From JAKFDI01 sp036676235 (GTDB lineage Bacteria > Pseudomonadota > Gammaproteobacteria > Burkholderiales > Burkholderiaceae_C), in contig JAKFDI010000110.1 in NCBI GenBank assembly GCA_036676235.1, forward strand, positions 21,197 to 85,196: a DNA stretch of 64,000 nt, in the 5' to 3' direction. Made by a program: the position numbers and the translations under genes. This document shows, in pieces, positions 50,104 through 58,456 of this stretch; position 1 is the stretch's first letter, and each line of letters begins with the position of its first letter. The notes under the pieces were generated by a model that saw nothing but the letters and a program-made list of their open reading frames with translations, did no database searches and had not been told where the DNA came from.

Positions 50104-50511
50104 TCAGGCGTCCGCGGTGATGACCATCCAGCCGACGCCGAAGCGATCGGTCAGCATGCCGAAGCTGGAGGCGAAGAAGGTCTTCTCGAGCGGCATGCCC
50201 ACCTTGCCGCCCTGGGCCAACGCGTTGAACAGCCGGGCGGTCTCTTCGTCGTCCTTGCCCGTGAGGGTGAGCGAGATGCCGCTGAAGGTGCTGCCGCCTC
50301 CGCAATTGCCGTCGGTGGCCATCAACTCCGATTCGCCGATGCGAAAGCTGGAGTGCATCACCTTGTTCTCGGAACCCGGCGGGTTCATGGCGGGATCGGG
50401 GCTTTCGCTGAAGCGCATGAGGGCGGTCACCTCGGCGCCCACGGCGGAGCGATAGAACTCGAGCGCTTCCTCGCAGCGTCCTTCAAACGACAGATAGGGT
50501 TGGACACGCAT
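50104..50511 (-). CDS. VOC-family (PhnB/glyoxalase-like) protein
   Basis: 135 residues: MRVQPYLSFEGRCEEALEFY, then SSFRIGESELMATDG and a C-terminal GMLTDRFGVGWMV. This is the PhnB-like branch of the vicinal oxygen chelate fold, often annotated as 3-demethylubiquinone methyltransferase-like, though metal ligands are incomplete in many members. It precedes the efflux gene in one operon and may bind or detoxify the effluxed compound. The start at 50511 follows CCAGGAGATAGAC, a good ribosome site. Confidence 0.88.
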   Translation of the reverse strand: MRVQPYLSFEGRCEEALEFYRSAVGAEVTALMRFSESPDPAMNPPGSENKVMHSSFRIGESELMATDGNCGGGSTFSGISLTLTGKDDEETARLFNALAQGGKVGMPLEKTFFASSFGMLTDRFGVGWMVITADA

Positions 50512-50579
50512 GTCTATCTCCTGGCAATGGGTGGTGGGAAGGCAGCTTGCGACCGGCGTCTGTGCTAACTTGTGCCTAG

Positions 50580-50598
50580 TTGTGTACGCCGTCCACAA
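50580..50598. promoter_or_regulatory. TetR-type operator candidate TTGTG-N9-CACAA
   Basis: A 19-base imperfect palindrome with perfect outer arms and inner AC/GT symmetry lies midway between the VOC/MFS operon and the TetR gene. It contains TGTGTACGCCGT, identical to the minus strand of the palindrome at 737-755. The position fits repression of both divergent units. Confidence 0.6.
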
Positions 50599-50640
50599 AA
50601 CGATAGCAAAGAGAATTCGTCCTGTCCAGATGGAGCATGA

Positions 50641-51285
50641 ATGACCGAGACGACGACCAGCCCGCCACCCCGCAGCACCTATCGCCACGGCGATCTGCGC
50701 CGTGCGCTGCTGGAAGCGGGAATCGAGCTCGCGCGCGCAGGCGGCCCGGATGCGGTGGTGCTGCGCGAAGCCACGCGGCGTGCCGGCGTGGTGCCCAACG
50801 CGGCGTACCGGCATTTCGCGAGCCGCCAGGAACTGCTGCAGGCGGTGCGGGCCTTTGCGCTGTCGTCGCTTGCGATGGCGATGGAATCGGAACTCGCCGG
50901 CCTGCGCCGCGGCCGTCGGCTGGCCGAGTTCGCGCGCGGCAGCCTGCGTGCCGTCGGTGCCGGCTACCTGCGCTTTGCGCAGGCCGAGACGGGCCTCTTT
51001 CGCACCGCGTTCTCGGCGCCCGACCCGGTGGAAGGCGACACCGATCCCGAGAAGGCCGGCGAGAGCGGCCTCAATCCCTTCGAGCTGCTGGGCGCCGCGC
51101 TCGACCGCATGGTGGACACGGGGCTGCTGCCCGCCGAGCGCCGACCGGGCGCCGAGTACCTCGCCTGGTCGGCGGTGCACGGCATGGCTTTGCTCATCAT
51201 CGACGGGCCGCTGCGGCAGGTCGACCCGCGCCAGTTGCAGGCGCTCGCGCAGCGGCTGCTCGGTATGGTCGAGAAAGGGCTGTAG
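50641..51285 (+). CDS. TetR-family transcriptional regulator
   Basis: 214 residues. The HTH lies in YRHGDLRRALLEAGIELARA, then LREATRRAGVVPNAAYRHFA, and a TetR_C_33-like ligand domain follows (RFAQAETGLFRTAFSAP). It is divergent from the VOC/MFS operon with a palindromic operator candidate between, so it probably represses that operon and itself. The same core site upstream of the GFA gene suggests a second target. Confidence 0.92.
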   Translation: MTETTTSPPPRSTYRHGDLRRALLEAGIELARAGGPDAVVLREATRRAGVVPNAAYRHFASRQELLQAVRAFALSSLAMAMESELAGLRRGRRLAEFARGSLRAVGAGYLRFAQAETGLFRTAFSAPDPVEGDTDPEKAGESGLNPFELLGAALDRMVDTGLLPAERRPGAEYLAWSAVHGMALLIIDGPLRQVDPRQLQALAQRLLGMVEKGL

Positions 51286-51294
51286 CCTCGGGGC

Positions 51295-52836
51295 ATGAGC
51301 CGCCGTCTTCTGTTGACCGTGCTGGCGCTGGCGGCACTCGGCGCCTGGGCGTGGCGACCGAAACTGCCGACGCTCGAAGGGCGCAGCGCCTCGACGGTGC
51401 TGCGCGACACCGCCGACACGCGGCTCGGTCGATCGATCGAGCCGCTGGTGGGGGCCCGCCCCGGCCAGGCCGGCATCGTGGCGCTCGCACAGGGGCGTGA
51501 CGCCTTCGCGGCACGCTCACTGCTCGCCGACGCGGCGGACAAGACGCTCGACGTGCAGTACTACATCTGGCACGCCGACATGTCGGGCACCCTCCTGTTC
51601 GAGGCGCTGCACCGCGCCGCCGACCGCGGCGTGCGCGTGCGGCTGCTGCTCGACGACAACAACACCGTCGGACTCGATGCGCTGCTCGCCGCACTCGATG
51701 CGCACGCCGACATCGAGGTGCGGCTGTTCAATCCGTTCATGCACCGCCGGTGGCGGGCGCTCGGCTACCTCACCGACTTCCCGCGCCTGAACCGGCGCAT
51801 GCACAACAAGTCGTTCACCGCCGACAACCAGGTCACCATCGTCGGCGGGCGCAACGTCGGCGACGAGTACTTCGGCGCGGGCCAGGCGCCGCTGTTCGTC
51901 GATCTCGACGTGATGGCCGTCGGGCCGGTGGTCGACGAGGTGTCGCAGGACTTCGACCGCTACTGGGCCAGCGCTTCAGCGTACCCGGCGGCGCGCATGT
52001 TGCCGGCGGCGGAGCCGGCCAGCCTGTCGGCCCTGGCCGAAGCGGCCTCGCTCGTCGAGCGCGATCCGGCGGCACGCGAGTACATGGAGGCGATCCGCTC
52101 GCTGCCGTTCGTGCACGCGCTGCTCGACGGCAGCCTGCCGTTGGCGTGGGCCACCACCCATCTGGTGAGCGACGATCCGGCCAAGGGGCTGGGACGCGCC
52201 GCGCCCGAGAGCCTGCTGCCGCAGCGTTTCGCCGCCATCCTGGGTGTGCCGGCGAAGGAGATCGACCTGGTGTCGCCGTACTTCGTGCCGACCGCCGCGG
52301 GTGTCGCGTACTTCGCCGATCTGGCGCGGCGCGGCGTGAAGGTGCGTGTCCTCACCAACTCGCTCGAAGCCACCGACGTGGCGGCCGTGCACGCGGGCTA
52401 TGCCAAGCGGCGGCGCGCGTTGCTCGAGGCGGGTGTCGAGCTGTTCGAGATGAAGCGCATGGCGCTGACCCCGCTCGCGCGAGACCACGGCCTGACGGGC
52501 AGTTCGGGTACGAGCCTGCATGCGAAGACCTTCGCGGTCGACGGCGCGCGGGTGTTCGTCGGCTCGTTCAATTTCGATCCGCGATCGGTGCAGCTCAACA
52601 CGGAGATGGGCGTGGTGATCGACAGCCCGGTCATGGCGCGGCAGGTCGCGCAAGCCTTCGAGAGCGCAGTGCCGCAGACGGCCTACCGGGTGCGCCTGGG
52701 CACGGGCGGCGAGTTGCAGTGGGTGGAGCAGCGCGACGGCGGGCAGGTCGTGCATGACACGGAGCCGGGCGCGGGCTTCTGGCTGCGTGCGACGTTGGCC
52801 GTGCTGGCGCGGCTTCCGATCGAGTGGTTGCTGTAG
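51295..52836 (+). CDS. Phospholipase D-family protein (cardiolipin synthase C-like)
   Basis: 513 residues with an N-terminal membrane helix (about 3-20). Two PLD motifs are present: H170-N-K172 with D177, and H409-A-K411 with D416, followed by GSFNFDPRS. KTLDVQYYIWHADMSG is typical of ClsC/YmdC-type proteins. These transfer phosphatidyl groups between phospholipids. It starts nine bases after the TetR gene, so it may be co-transcribed. Substrate specificity (phosphatidylethanolamine plus phosphatidylglycerol in ClsC) is inferred from the family only. Confidence 0.9.
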   Translation: MSRRLLLTVLALAALGAWAWRPKLPTLEGRSASTVLRDTADTRLGRSIEPLVGARPGQAGIVALAQGRDAFAARSLLADAADKTLDVQYYIWHADMSGTLLFEALHRAADRGVRVRLLLDDNNTVGLDALLAALDAHADIEVRLFNPFMHRRWRALGYLTDFPRLNRRMHNKSFTADNQVTIVGGRNVGDEYFGAGQAPLFVDLDVMAVGPVVDEVSQDFDRYWASASAYPAARMLPAAEPASLSALAEAASLVERDPAAREYMEAIRSLPFVHALLDGSLPLAWATTHLVSDDPAKGLGRAAPESLLPQRFAAILGVPAKEIDLVSPYFVPTAAGVAYFADLARRGVKVRVLTNSLEATDVAAVHAGYAKRRRALLEAGVELFEMKRMALTPLARDHGLTGSSGTSLHAKTFAVDGARVFVGSFNFDPRSVQLNTEMGVVIDSPVMARQVAQAFESAVPQTAYRVRLGTGGELQWVEQRDGGQVVHDTEPGAGFWLRATLAVLARLPIEWLL

Positions 52837-52851
52837 CGCGGGTGGGGGGCT

Positions 52852-53397
52852 TCAGCTCGCGACGGGCGAGGGCGCCTGCACCGCGCCGTACGCGAACCGT
52901 GCCGCTTCGCGCAGCAGGAAATCCAGCACCGCATCCGGGTCGTTGAGGTCCAGCAGCGGCAGCGCCGTGGGTTTGGGTAACTGATCGAGGCTGTCGCTCG
53001 CGATGGCCACCACGAAGGGATCGTTCGGATAGCGCGCCGGCTTGCCGGTGGCGGCGCGCCAGATCTCGATCTTGGCGAGTGCGGCAGTCTTGAAGCCCTC
53101 GACCAGCACCCAGTCGCAGGCACTCAATTCGGCGATGAGCTGGTCGAGCGTGGGCTCGCCCGGCGCGTCGTACTCGCGGATCTTGGCGAGCCGCCGGTTC
53201 GACGCCACCACTACCTCGAAGGCGCCGGCCTGGCGATGCCGCCACGAATCCTTGCCTTCGTGGTCGATGTCAAACGCATGGTGCGCATGCTTGACCACCG
53301 AGACACGCTGGCCCGCCAGCCGCAGCCGCGCGATGAGTTGTTCCACGAGCGTGGTCTTGCCCGAGCCGGAGTACCCGCAGAACCCAACGACTTTCAT
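52852..53397 (-). CDS. mobB: Molybdopterin-guanine dinucleotide biosynthesis adaptor MobB
   Basis: 181 residues. Walker A GYSGSGKTT is at residues 8-16, VSVVKHAHHAFDIDHEGKDS follows (the KH-H region typical of MobB), then SWRHRQAGA and VLVEGFK. MobB binds GTP and assists MobA in making the Mo-bisMGD cofactor. It is transcribed away from the tungstate-import block, with a repeat element just before its start, and both functions meet in pterin-bound Mo/W enzymes. Confidence 0.93.
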   Translation of the reverse strand: MKVVGFCGYSGSGKTTLVEQLIARLRLAGQRVSVVKHAHHAFDIDHEGKDSWRHRQAGAFEVVVASNRRLAKIREYDAPGEPTLDQLIAELSACDWVLVEGFKTAALAKIEIWRAATGKPARYPNDPFVVAIASDSLDQLPKPTALPLLDLNDPDAVLDFLLREAARFAYGAVQAPSPVAS

Positions 53398-53403
53398 ATT
53401 CCA

Positions 53404-53484
53404 CCCCCTACGCGCTTCGCGCGCCCCCTCGAGGGGGCAACACCAGCGGGCCGGCAAAGCCGGACCCGCGGTGTTTGCTTGATC
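53404..53484. repeat. Triple-palindrome element (CGCGCTTCGCGCG type), copy 1
   Basis: Three adjoining palindromes: CGCGCTTCGCGCG, CCCCCTCGAGGGGG and a larger one around CCGGCAAAGCCGG flanked by ACACC and GGTGT, ending GTTTGCTTGATCG. The last palindrome and tail recur at 58394-58443. It fills the gap between the divergent mobB and DUF6352-like genes with little room for separate promoters. Confidence 0.8.
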
Positions 53485-53581
53485 GCGCCGTTTATGCGCC
53501 GCGCGTGGCGCGTAGTGAGCCACCGTACCATGCGGCCACTCGTGTTCACCGCTCCAGCCTTCGCTTTTTCCCGAGGTTCCC

Positions 53582-54649
53582 ATGCACGATTTCTGGCCCG
53601 GCAGCGGCCTGACGCAGCTTGAACGCACCGACCGCGGCTGGCTGCGGCCGACCGATGCCTACTGGCGCCGCTACCTCGCACTGCCGGAACTCGCGCTGGT
53701 GCCCGAATCGTGCGCCGCCGAAGTGGCGCTGCATGCGGCGCTCGTGGCGCAACCTGAACACGCGGTGAGCGCGCAGGCGCTGGCCGCCGTGCGCGATGAC
53801 GACGCCCGCGCCAACTACGCGCTGTTCCTCGCCTTCCGCGACGCGCTGCTCGCCGCCGGCACGCTGGAGGCCTACTACCTGCAGCTCATGCGCAGCGGCC
53901 ACGTGGACATCCCGCCCGCCTTCGTCGATCGGCTGGTGCAGGCCATCGTGCACAACCTGCTGGTGGCGGGCAGGGTCGACGATCCGTTCGAGGCGCGCGC
54001 GGCCGAGATGCTGTTTCGTACCCAGCAGCTGTCGCTGCAGGACGGCCACATGCTCGCGGCCGACCGCGACACGGTCGAGCTGCTGGGCGAAACCGGCGGA
54101 ATGGGTGACCTGGGGCGCCTGCTGCTGCAGAACAACACGCCCGTGCGCAGCGTGACGATGGACGTGCTGAACGCAGACAACGCCGCGCACTACTGGCGAA
54201 CCAGCGAGCGCCATTCCACGGTGCTCGACCTCACGCACGAGATCAGCAACGACCTCGGCCACGGCGTGAGCTTCACCCTGACGAAGGCCCACTCGGGCCT
54301 GAACGCGCTGGCCCGTGTGCTGGAGCGGTGGCTGCAGCACCTGCTGGGCATCGGCGTCGACATCCAGCCGCGGCAGAAGATCGACGATGCGGCCTGGCGC
54401 TGGCATGTGGGGCTCGACGTCGACGCCACGGCATTGCTCAACGATCTGTACGAAGACCAGGCCGTCGAGCCCGAACGCATGCAGCGGCTGATCAGCCTGT
54501 TCAGGCTGCGCTTTCGCAATCCGCAGGAAATGCGCGCCGACGTGGCGGGCAAGCCGGTCTACCTGGGCCTGGCGATGAACGCCGACAACATCCTGAAGCT
54601 CAAGCCGCAGAACCTGCTGCTCAATCTGCCGCTGGCCTCCAGCATGTAG
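53582..54649 (+). CDS. DUF6352-like protein of unknown function
   Basis: 355 residues, soluble and largely helical, beginning MHDFWPGSGLTQLERTDRGW. The opening and length fit what I recall of DUF6352 proteins. SEHRHST-type (SERHSTVLDLTHE) and KPVYLGLAMNADNILKL near the end look conserved in character but give no mechanism. It lies between mobB and the tungstate-import genes. A link to molybdenum or tungsten enzymes is suggested by position only. Confidence 0.65.
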   Translation: MHDFWPGSGLTQLERTDRGWLRPTDAYWRRYLALPELALVPESCAAEVALHAALVAQPEHAVSAQALAAVRDDDARANYALFLAFRDALLAAGTLEAYYLQLMRSGHVDIPPAFVDRLVQAIVHNLLVAGRVDDPFEARAAEMLFRTQQLSLQDGHMLAADRDTVELLGETGGMGDLGRLLLQNNTPVRSVTMDVLNADNAAHYWRTSERHSTVLDLTHEISNDLGHGVSFTLTKAHSGLNALARVLERWLQHLLGIGVDIQPRQKIDDAAWRWHVGLDVDATALLNDLYEDQAVEPERMQRLISLFRLRFRNPQEMRADVAGKPVYLGLAMNADNILKLKPQNLLLNLPLASSM

Positions 54650-54677
54650 TCATACGCATTCGCGACCGACCTATAAG

Positions 54678-54822
54678 AACCGTTCGGGCTGAGCCTGTCG
54701 AAGCCCCCGCGGGTCCTGAGCTTGTCGAAGGGGCTGAGCCTGTATTTCCGACCGTCCTGAGCCTGTCGAAGGAAGCCCCGCGCTTGCGCACTGGCACTTC
54801 GACAAGCTCAGTGCGAACGGTT
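54678..54822. repeat. CTGAGCCTGTCGAAG palindrome cluster
   Basis: Alternating copies begin with ACCGTTCGGGCTGAGCCTGT and end with ACTTCGACAAGCTCAGTGCG, interrupted by CCTGAGCTTGTCGAAGG. It lies between convergent genes and closely resembles the cluster at 40318-40461 read on the other strand. Confidence 0.82.
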
Positions 54823-54850
54823 CTGGGTGAATTTGCTTTTCAAATGCAAA

Positions 54851-55951
54851 TCACGCCTTCGGTCGTCGATAGGTCCACCAGGGCAGCACGCGTCGGAGCG
54901 AGAGCACTTCGCCGCAGCGCTCGGCCGCATGGCCGGCGATGGCATCGAGTTCGGCGCGCCAGGCCGGGTTCCGCAGCGCCTGCAACAGGGTCGCCACCTG
55001 CGGATGCTGCAGCGTCGTCGCGAGCGTGACGAGGAAGTACTGCTCCTGCGCGAGGCCGATGAACTCGAGCCCGCGCGCGCGAGCGACCGGCTCGATGCCG
55101 AAGGCCGCATCGGCCGCGCCGCTGGCCACCGCCTCCGCTGCCGCCTGGTGCGAGCGTTCCGCCTGCTCGAAGCCGGCGATGCGTTCCGGCGCGATGCGGG
55201 CCGCCGCCAGCAACTCTTCCAGCACCACGCGCGTGCCGGTGCCACGCTGGCAGTTCACGAAGCGCACCTTGGCGCGCGCCAGGTCGGGCAGGGTGGTGAT
55301 GCCGAGCGGGTTGCCCGCCGCGACCATCAACCCCTGCCGGCGCTTGGCGAAGCCGATCAGCTTGTGCCGCCCCGGCTTGAGCATCGGCCGGTAGGTGCGC
55401 GCGGTGGGCGAGCGCAGGGGCGAATCGGTGAGCGCATGAAAACCCGCCATCAGGCAGCGCCCGTCGTTCAGCGCGGCGAGTGCGTCCACGCTGCCGGTGA
55501 ACTGGATGTCCAGGTGCAGGTTGTGGCGCTGCGCCACGCGGTCGCGCAGGCGAGGCAGGGCTTCGTCGTGGCTCGCGAACATCGGGATCACGCCGGCGCT
55601 GTCGTCGAAGGCGAGGGCGAAGGCGCGTTCCAGCTCGCTGCGCAGCGATTCGATCTGCGGCGCCAGCCGCGCCAGCGCGCGGCGCTCGGCCCACAGCAGC
55701 TTCTCGCCGAAGGGTGCCAGCAGGGCGGGCTGGCCCTTGACCCAGAACACGAGCGGCTGGCCCAGTTGCTGTTCCCAGCGCTTGAGTTCGCCCCACACGT
55801 GGCGGTAAGAGAGTTCGAGATGCCGCGCCGCGCCGGAGATCGAACCGGTGTCGTGCACGGCCGCCAGGATCAGCAGCAGCGGATGGTGCAGCGTGCGCGG
55901 CGCTGCGGACTCGTCGTCCGCCAGGGTGTAGGCCAGCCGGACCTTAGGCAT
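54851..55951 (-). CDS. ModE-like HTH regulator fused to a substrate-binding domain
   Basis: 366 residues. Residues 20-90 are a ModE/LysR-type winged helix (AAVHDTGSISGAARHLELSY followed by RHVWGELKRWEQQLGQPLVF). Residues 115-350 are a periplasmic-binding-protein-like domain without signal peptide (VNCQRGTGTRVVLEELLAAA; GIEPVARARGLEFIGLAQEQ), so the sensor is cytoplasmic. Such one-component fusions sense molybdate, tungstate or the metal-pterin state. It is divergent from tupB with 64 bases between and is the likely repressor of the tungstate importer. Confidence 0.88.
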   Translation of the reverse strand: MPKVRLAYTLADDESAAPRTLHHPLLLILAAVHDTGSISGAARHLELSYRHVWGELKRWEQQLGQPLVFWVKGQPALLAPFGEKLLWAERRALARLAPQIESLRSELERAFALAFDDSAGVIPMFASHDEALPRLRDRVAQRHNLHLDIQFTGSVDALAALNDGRCLMAGFHALTDSPLRSPTARTYRPMLKPGRHKLIGFAKRRQGLMVAAGNPLGITTLPDLARAKVRFVNCQRGTGTRVVLEELLAAARIAPERIAGFEQAERSHQAAAEAVASGAADAAFGIEPVARARGLEFIGLAQEQYFLVTLATTLQHPQVATLLQALRNPAWRAELDAIAGHAAERCGEVLSLRRVLPWWTYRRPKA

Positions 55952-56015
55952 GTCTGTTCATATGGTGTTGTGCTGCGGCAGCCGTTACAAGTCGCTCAAG
56001 TATGAGAGATGTCCC

Positions 56016-56729
56016 GTGAGTGCCTTTGTAGAAAGTTCGCGAACCGCCTTCGAGCTGGTGCTGCGCGCCGACCAGACGCTGATCGAGATCGTGGCGCTCT
56101 CGCTGCGGGTGAGCCTCACGGCCTGCGCCATCGCGGCCTGCCTGGGCCTTGCCGGCGGCGCCTGGCTGGCGGTGGCGCGCTTTCCCGGTCAGCGGGTGCT
56201 GGTGATGCTGCTCAACACGCTGCTGGCCCTGCCGTCGGTGGTGGTCGGGCTCACCGTTTATCTGCTGCTGTCGCGCAGCGGGCCGCTGGGCGATTTCGGC
56301 ATCCTGTTCACGCCGGGCGCCATGGTCATCGCGCAGGTGATCCTCGTCTTGCCGGTGATGGTGGCGCTGTCGCGCCAGCTCGTCGCCGACGGCCTGCGCG
56401 ATGGCGGCGACCAGCTGCGCTCGCTCGGCGCTCGGCCCATGACCGCCGCGTTGCTGATGCTGCTGCACGAACGCTGGGCGGTGCTCACGGTGCTGCTCAT
56501 CGCCTTCGGGCGCGCGGTGTCGGAGGTGGGGGCGGTGATGATTGTCGGCGGCAACATCGACGGCGTGACGCGCGTGATGACCACCGCCATCGCGCTTGAA
56601 ACCAGCAAGGGCGATCTGCCGCTGGCGCTGGCGTTGGGCCTGGTGCTGCTGGCGGTGGTGGCCCTGGTGAACATGGCGATTGCACTCGCGCAGCGCACGC
56701 AGCCCATGGCCTTGGCGGGGGCACGATGA
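56016..56729 (+). CDS. tupB: Tungstate ABC importer permease TupB
   Basis: 237 residues with five to six membrane helices and an EAA-like loop (GDQLRSLGARPMTAALLMLL). GRAVSEVGAVMIVGGNIDGV with TRVMTTAIALETSKGD is the TupB hallmark. The GTG at 56016 is preferred: GAGAGATGTCCC precedes it and the residues upstream (an in-frame ATG at 55950) do not look like this family and would overlap the divergent regulator. Overlaps tupC by four bases. Confidence 0.9.
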   Translation: MSAFVESSRTAFELVLRADQTLIEIVALSLRVSLTACAIAACLGLAGGAWLAVARFPGQRVLVMLLNTLLALPSVVVGLTVYLLLSRSGPLGDFGILFTPGAMVIAQVILVLPVMVALSRQLVADGLRDGGDQLRSLGARPMTAALLMLLHERWAVLTVLLIAFGRAVSEVGAVMIVGGNIDGVTRVMTTAIALETSKGDLPLALALGLVLLAVVALVNMAIALAQRTQPMALAGAR

Positions 56730-57436
56730 AGGCGCCTCAGCCGATGCTCAGCCTGACGGGAGCGGCCGTGCGCTTCGGCACCGTGACGGCGCTGCACGAG
56801 GTGGACCTGCGCGTCTATCGCGGCGACTTCATCGCGCTGGTCGGCGCCAACGGTTCGGGCAAGACCACGCTGTTGCACGCGCTGCACGGGTTGGTGGCGC
56901 ATTCGGGTTCGCGCGTGGTGGGCCCGCACGGTGCGGTGCAGGCGATGGTGTTCCAGCGCCCCTTCCTGCTGCGCCTGTCGGTGTGGAACAACCTGCGCAT
57001 CGCGCTGTGGCTGGCGCGCGTGCCCGCGGCGCTGCGGCGCGAACGTGCGGCCGAGGCGCTGCGCCGTGCCGGCCTGTATGAGCAGCGCGATCGGCCGGCG
57101 CGTGTGCTGTCCGGCGGCCAGCAGCAGCGCCTCGCGCTTGCACGCGCCTGGGCCGTGCGGCCCGACATCCTGTTTCTCGACGAACCCACGGCCAGCCTCG
57201 ACCCGTCGGCCAAGAAGGACGTGGAGAACATGCTGGTCGACTTCGTGCGCGACGGCATGACGCTCGTGATGAGCACCCACAACCTCGGCCAGGCCAAGCG
57301 GCTCGCCACGCGCGTGGTGTATCTCGACCGGGGCGAGATTCGCGCGGATCTTCCGAGCGACCGGTTCTTCACCGAACAGGTCGACGGGCGGACCGATCTT
57401 TTCCTGAAGGGGGAGTTGTCATGGGACATGCGATGA
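56726..57436 (+). CDS. tupC: Tungstate ABC importer ATPase TupC
   Basis: 236 residues. Walker A GANGSGKTT is near residue 36, the signature is LSGGQQQRLAL, Walker B is ILFLDEPTASLD, and the switch histidine is in VMSTHNLGQ. The short length without a TOBE domain distinguishes it from ModC, which carries a molybdate-binding TOBE pair. ATGA overlap with tupB and a 16-base overlap with tupA make a coupled three-gene operon. Confidence 0.92.
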   Translation: MKAPQPMLSLTGAAVRFGTVTALHEVDLRVYRGDFIALVGANGSGKTTLLHALHGLVAHSGSRVVGPHGAVQAMVFQRPFLLRLSVWNNLRIALWLARVPAALRRERAAEALRRAGLYEQRDRPARVLSGGQQQRLALARAWAVRPDILFLDEPTASLDPSAKKDVENMLVDFVRDGMTLVMSTHNLGQAKRLATRVVYLDRGEIRADLPSDRFFTEQVDGRTDLFLKGELSWDMR

Positions 57437-58275
57437 ACCAGCGGTCTTCGGGCCGCCGCGGGGTGCTGGCGCTGATGCTCGCCGGGGCGATGAGCCTGGG
57501 TGCTGCCGCGGCGATGGCGCAGGAGCGCTTCATCGTGATGGCCTCGACCACCAGCACCGAGCAGTCGGGCCTGTTCTCGCACTTGTTGCCGGAGTTCAAG
57601 AAGGACAAGGGCATCGACGTGCGCGTGGTCGCGCTCGGCACCGGCCAGGCGCTGGACATGGCGCGGCGAGGCGATGCCGATGTGGTGTTCGTGCACGACC
57701 AGCTGGCTGAGGAGAAGTTCGTGGCCGATGGCTATGGCCTGCAGCGGCGCCCGGTCATGTACAACGATTTCGTGCTCATCGGGCCGGCGTCCGACCCAGC
57801 CGGCGTCGCAGGCAAGGACATCGTGGCCGCACTCGGCAAGCTCGCTTCATCCAAGGCGGCCTTCGTGTCGCGCGCTGACAAGAGCGGCACCCATTCCGCC
57901 GAACTGCGCTACTGGAAGGCCGCGGGTATCGCCGACCCGGCGGCCTCCGGCGGGGCGATGACCTACCAGGCCTGCGGCTGCGGCATGGGGCCGGCGCTGA
58001 ACATCGCGTCGAGCAGCGGCGCCTATGTGCTGGCCGACCGCGGCACGTGGTTGTCGTTCAAGAACCCGGGCGCGCTGAAGGTGCTGGTGGAAGGCGACAG
58101 GCGGCTGTTCAACCAGTACGGCGTGATCGTGGTGAACCCGGCCAGGCATCCGCACGTGAAGAGCGATCTGGCGCAGGCTTTCGCCGACTGGATCGTGTCG
58201 GCGTCGGGGCAGGCGCGCATTGCCGAGTACAAGATCAACGGCAAGCAACTCTTCTTTCCCAACGCAAGGGAATAG
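57421..58275 (+). CDS. tupA: Tungstate-binding periplasmic protein TupA
   Basis: 284 residues. Export signal with a twin-arginine (SGRRGVLALML) and AMA-QE cleavage near residue 34; a Sec or Tat route are both possible. ASTTSTEQSG at 41-50 contains the T-T-S-T oxyanion ligands of TupA-type proteins, and VFVHDQLAEEKFVADGYG and TYQACGCGMGPALNI are also typical. GGGGGAG just before ATG 57421 supports this start; an ATG at 57433 in the stop of tupC is the alternative. It is expected to prefer tungstate over molybdate. Confidence 0.92.
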   Translation: MGHAMNQRSSGRRGVLALMLAGAMSLGAAAAMAQERFIVMASTTSTEQSGLFSHLLPEFKKDKGIDVRVVALGTGQALDMARRGDADVVFVHDQLAEEKFVADGYGLQRRPVMYNDFVLIGPASDPAGVAGKDIVAALGKLASSKAAFVSRADKSGTHSAELRYWKAAGIADPAASGGAMTYQACGCGMGPALNIASSSGAYVLADRGTWLSFKNPGALKVLVEGDRRLFNQYGVIVVNPARHPHVKSDLAQAFADWIVSASGQARIAEYKINGKQLFFPNARE

Positions 58276-58276
58276 A

Positions 58277-58443
58277 CCCCCTTACGCGCTTCGCGCGCTC
58301 CCTCCAGGGGGCTGAGCCCGGACACGAAAGGTCCAGTGGACCTTTCGTGCCTGGCGAAGGGCCGGACCACTGGCCCGGCGCGGCCTGCAAGGCGACACCA
58401 GCGGACCGGCCGAGCCGGATCCGCGGCGTTTGCTTGATCGATC
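58277..58443. repeat. Triple-palindrome element, copy 2, with added hairpins
   Basis: It opens with CGCGCTTCGCGCG and CCCTCCAGGGGG like copy 1, then has a perfect 13-bp-stem hairpin at 58323-58349 with a one-base loop, a further GGGCC-rich hairpin, and the shared CACCAGCGG ... CCGCGGCGTTTGCTTGATCG part at 58394-58443. It separates the convergent tupA and esterase genes and may terminate both. Confidence 0.8.
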
Positions 58444-58456
58444 CGCGAATCTGCGC

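Noticed and set aside
48802..50568. Plus-strand open frame of about 588 codons opposite the MFS and VOC genes
   Set aside because: Same shadow character. The antisense genes are typical transporter and VOC proteins with good starts.
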